Part shown: positions 61,933 to 64,000 of the stretch, one piece after another
How the letters are laid out: every line of letters begins with the position of its first letter
How positions within the stretch are numbered: the first letter of the stretch is position 1
Source of the DNA: Gammaproteobacteria bacterium
GTDB taxonomy: Bacteria > Pseudomonadota > Gammaproteobacteria > Burkholderiales > Gallionellaceae
Direction: 5' to 3'
Length of the DNA: 64,000 bases
Assembly: GCA_018814405.1 (NCBI GenBank)
Contig: JAHIZO010000009.1
Location: forward strand, 186,001 to 250,000
Made by a program: the position numbers and the translations under genes
Notes under the pieces: generated by a model
What the model was told of the DNA's origin: nothing
The model's database searches: none
Seen by the model: the letters and a program-made list of their open reading frames with translations, nothing else

Positions 61933-63510
61933 GTGTTGCGCTTTGATACTCTGATCATCGGTAGCGGCTTGGCTGGCTTGACGCTGGCCTTGAAGCTGGC
62001 AGACCGGCAAAAGGTTGCCATCGTCACCAAACGCTCGTTACTGGATGGTGCCAGCGCTTGGGCTCAAGGCGGCATCGCCGCCGTACAAAGCCCGGACGAT
62101 AGTCACGACGAGCATATTCACGACACGCTGACGGCGGGTGCTGGGTTGTGCGATCCAGAGACCACACGTTTCGTGGTTGAACGCGGGACTGCCGCCGTCC
62201 ATTGGCTAATTGAGCAAGGCGTGCCATTTTCGAAAGAAGACAATTCAAGTCAAGATTTCCACCTCACCCGTGAGGGCGGGCACAGCAAACGACGCATCAT
62301 TCATGCTGCCGATGCGACAGGAAAGGCTGTCCAACAGACACTTGCCGACAAAGTACATGCCCATCCGAATGTAACGGTTCTGGAACAACATATCGCTGTC
62401 GATCTGATCACCGGCCGCAAAATCGGCATGTCGCCTCAGCGTTGTTTCGGAGCCTATGTGCTGGACACTCTCAGCGACGATATCGTCACCATCTCTGCAG
62501 ATCACACCGTGTTAGCGACCGGCGGCGCAGGAAAGGTCTATCTCTACACCACCAATCCGGATACCGCGACAGGCGACGGTATCGCCATGGGCTGGCGCGC
62601 CGGTTGCCGAGTGGCGAACATGGAATTCATGCAATTCCATCCGACATGCCTGTACCACCCGCATGCAAAATCCTTCCTCATCAGCGAAGCGGTGCGCGGG
62701 GAAGGCGGCATTCTCAGATTACCTGACGGCACGCGTTTCATGCCCTGGCATGATGAGCGCGCAGAACTGGCGCCGCGCGATGTCGTCGCACGCGCCATCG
62801 ACTATGAGATGAAGAAGGGAGGCTTGGACTGCGTCTATCTGGATATCACCCATCAGTCCGAAGCCTTTCTACGCGAGCACTTCCCCACGATTCATGCACG
62901 CTGCTTGTCGCTGGGCATAGACATCGCACGCCAGCCCATACCCGTGGTGCCGGCGATGCACTTCACCTGCGGCGGCTTGATCACTGATTTGGCGGCGCGC
63001 ACCGATATCGACGACCTATATGCCATCGGCGAGACCGCGCATACCGGCTTGCATGGCGCAAACCGCCTCGCCAGCAACTCATTGCTGGAATGCCTGGTGT
63101 TCGCCGATGCTGCTGCGCAAGACATCCTATCCAAAGCAACGAGCCATCCAGAACCATTGCCCGATTGGGATGAAAGCCGTGTCACTGATGCGGACGAGCT
63201 GGTAGTGGTTTCCCATAACTGGGATGAATTAAGGCGATTCATGTGGGATTATGTTGGCATCGTACGCACAACAAAGAGATTGCAGCGTGCACAACACCGC
63301 ATCAAACTACTTCATGAAGAGATCAATGAGTATTATCGAAATTTTCATGTGACATCCGACCTGCTGGAACTGCGCAACCTAGTCGAGACAGCCGATCTTA
63401 TTGTGCAAAGTGCGCTGGCACGTCACGAGAGTCGCGGCCTTCACTACAGCAAGGATTTCCCTCTGACCGCCCCTGAAGCGCTACCGACAATATTGCGCCC
63501 TCAAGATTGA
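61933..63510 (+). CDS. nadB: L-aspartate oxidase
   Basis: Flavoenzyme of 525 residues that oxidises aspartate to iminoaspartate in NAD synthesis. The FAD motif is IIGSGLAGLTLALKLA, followed by SAWAQGGIAAV, the EGGHSKRRIIHAADATG-type region, ATGGAGKVYLYTTNPDTATGDG-type flavin/substrate segment and GETAHTGLHGANRLASNSLLE. Length is normal. The start is GTG at 61933 (or TTG just after it); no clear ribosome site. Divergent nadB-rpoE is a common proteobacterial order. Its 3' end overlaps the next, convergent gene by ten bases. Confidence 0.97.
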   Translation: MLRFDTLIIGSGLAGLTLALKLADRQKVAIVTKRSLLDGASAWAQGGIAAVQSPDDSHDEHIHDTLTAGAGLCDPETTRFVVERGTAAVHWLIEQGVPFSKEDNSSQDFHLTREGGHSKRRIIHAADATGKAVQQTLADKVHAHPNVTVLEQHIAVDLITGRKIGMSPQRCFGAYVLDTLSDDIVTISADHTVLATGGAGKVYLYTTNPDTATGDGIAMGWRAGCRVANMEFMQFHPTCLYHPHAKSFLISEAVRGEGGILRLPDGTRFMPWHDERAELAPRDVVARAIDYEMKKGGLDCVYLDITHQSEAFLREHFPTIHARCLSLGIDIARQPIPVVPAMHFTCGGLITDLAARTDIDDLYAIGETAHTGLHGANRLASNSLLECLVFADAAAQDILSKATSHPEPLPDWDESRVTDADELVVVSHNWDELRRFMWDYVGIVRTTKRLQRAQHRIKLLHEEINEYYRNFHVTSDLLELRNLVETADLIVQSALARHESRGLHYSKDFPLTAPEALPTILRPQD

Positions 63511-63935
63511 GGCCATTCCGAATTACGCAGCAATACGCGCAAGCGGCGATAGTCCTCACCAGTCATAGCATCCGAAAATAACAACAAACTTCGCTTCCCG
63601 TGACTTACCGAAGCCGTATTGAGCAATATCAGCCAGGGAGCAACCAGTGTATCGGAACACACCACGCCTGATATTTTCACCCCATCGCGTTGTTCTAATA
63701 AGAGCTGACGGTCTTTACCATATACAAGTGAAGTGCAGGAACGTCCTGACTGCAAAGCGACATCTCGCCTTAACAGCCAAGCCACACTGGCTAGCAGGCC
63801 AAGATATCCAAACCAACGCCAGACATTTTCGAGCGGCAAATAAAATATTGCCAGGGACAATATGAGAGCTAGGACAAGCAACAGAACAAGATATGCCCTA
63901 GAAGCGCGCAGCTTGACCCGGACTTGAGTGCCCAT
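63501..63935 (-). CDS. YgfX-like membrane protein
   Basis: Protein of 144 residues with two close N-terminal helices (about 15-33 and 41-57, YLVLLLVLALILSLAIFYL and FGYLGLLASVAWLL) and a soluble C-terminal half with LLLFSDAMTGEDYRRLRVLLR. That C-terminal pattern (SDAM-x-x-x-DYRRLRV-L) is typical of YgfX/CptA family proteins, which lie near nadB or rpoE in many proteobacteria. Some relatives act as toxins on cell-shape proteins; that role is not established here. Confidence 0.75.
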   Translation of the reverse strand: MGTQVRVKLRASRAYLVLLLVLALILSLAIFYLPLENVWRWFGYLGLLASVAWLLRRDVALQSGRSCTSLVYGKDRQLLLEQRDGVKISGVVCSDTLVAPWLILLNTASVSHGKRSLLLFSDAMTGEDYRRLRVLLRNSEWPQS

Positions 63936-63949
63936 CTAACAATGAAGGC

Positions 63950-64000
63950 TTAGAAGATAAGCGCAGAAAACAAACCGACTACGATCAATATGACAATGAC
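63950..64000 (-). CDS. C-terminal end of a membrane protein (cut by window edge)
   Basis: The minus strand is open from base 64000 to TAA at 63950-63952 and reads VIVILIVVGLFSALIF, one hydrophobic helix. The stop lies 14 bases upstream of the YgfX-like start, consistent with an operon. Sixteen residues are too few to name it. Confidence 0.4.
   Translation of the reverse strand, partial: VIVILIVVGLFSALIF

Overview
The window is chromosomal DNA from a Gram-negative proteobacterium. The block rpoE-mucABCD-lepA-lepB-DUF4845-rnc-era-recO-pdxJ-acpS-nagZ, the lone catalytic aconitase and the abundance of c-type cytochromes and GGDEF/EAL proteins point to a betaproteobacterium, possibly of the Gallionellaceae/Nitrosomonadales. 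The family-level guess is inference; no rRNA or other decisive marker is present. Nearly all the DNA codes, and no gap exceeds 300 bases. No tRNA, rRNA, CRISPR array, prophage or insertion sequence was seen.

Layout. (1) 1-7927, minus strand: fatty-acid beta-oxidation genes (FadN-like bifunctional enzyme cut by the left edge, YciA-type thioesterase, acyl-CoA synthetase, HSDL2-like SDR, FadE). (2) 8073-14935, plus strand: a copper/silver efflux operon (Met/His-rich secreted protein, CusC, CusB with a CusF-like tail, CusA, CusF). (3) 15163-15749: a toxin-antitoxin pair of the HI1419/HI1420 type between imperfect inverted repeats. (4) 15931-21393, minus: an unusual class III cyclase, radA, a frameshifted microgene and an MHYT-PAS-GGDEF protein. 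(5) 21560-26241: a COG2509 flavoprotein, hslO, an M48 protease and a DUF898 membrane protein. (6) 26404-28653, minus: cytochrome b, a His-containing membrane protein, SHP-like and DHC-like cytochromes. (7) 28865-39576, minus: four consecutive large GGDEF or GGDEF-EAL sensors. (8) acnA on the plus strand, another GGDEF sensor and a second DHC-type cytochrome. (9) 45352-61744, minus: a long housekeeping and envelope-stress array running from rpoE-mucABCD and lepA-lepB down through rnc-era-recO-pdxJ-acpS-nagZ, zipA-ligA-hpt, a thioinosine phosphorylase and def. (10) nadB divergent from rpoE, then a YgfX-like gene and the tail of a membrane protein.

How the parts fit: the envelope theme is strong (sigma-E regulon, signal peptidase, periplasmic protease, copper efflux, periplasmic cytochromes). 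So is second-messenger signalling: six GGDEF proteins, three of them also carrying EAL domains, and one class III cyclase within about 30 kb. The least explained items are the TPR/SLOG-like/cyclase protein with altered active-site residues, the extra membrane protein in the SHP/DHC cytochrome operon, the two copies of a four-hairpin dRS3-like intergenic element whose stems covary, the toxin-antitoxin unit with a near-leaderless promoter inside inverted repeats, and the 8-bp slippage that appears to have broken a microgene next to radA.
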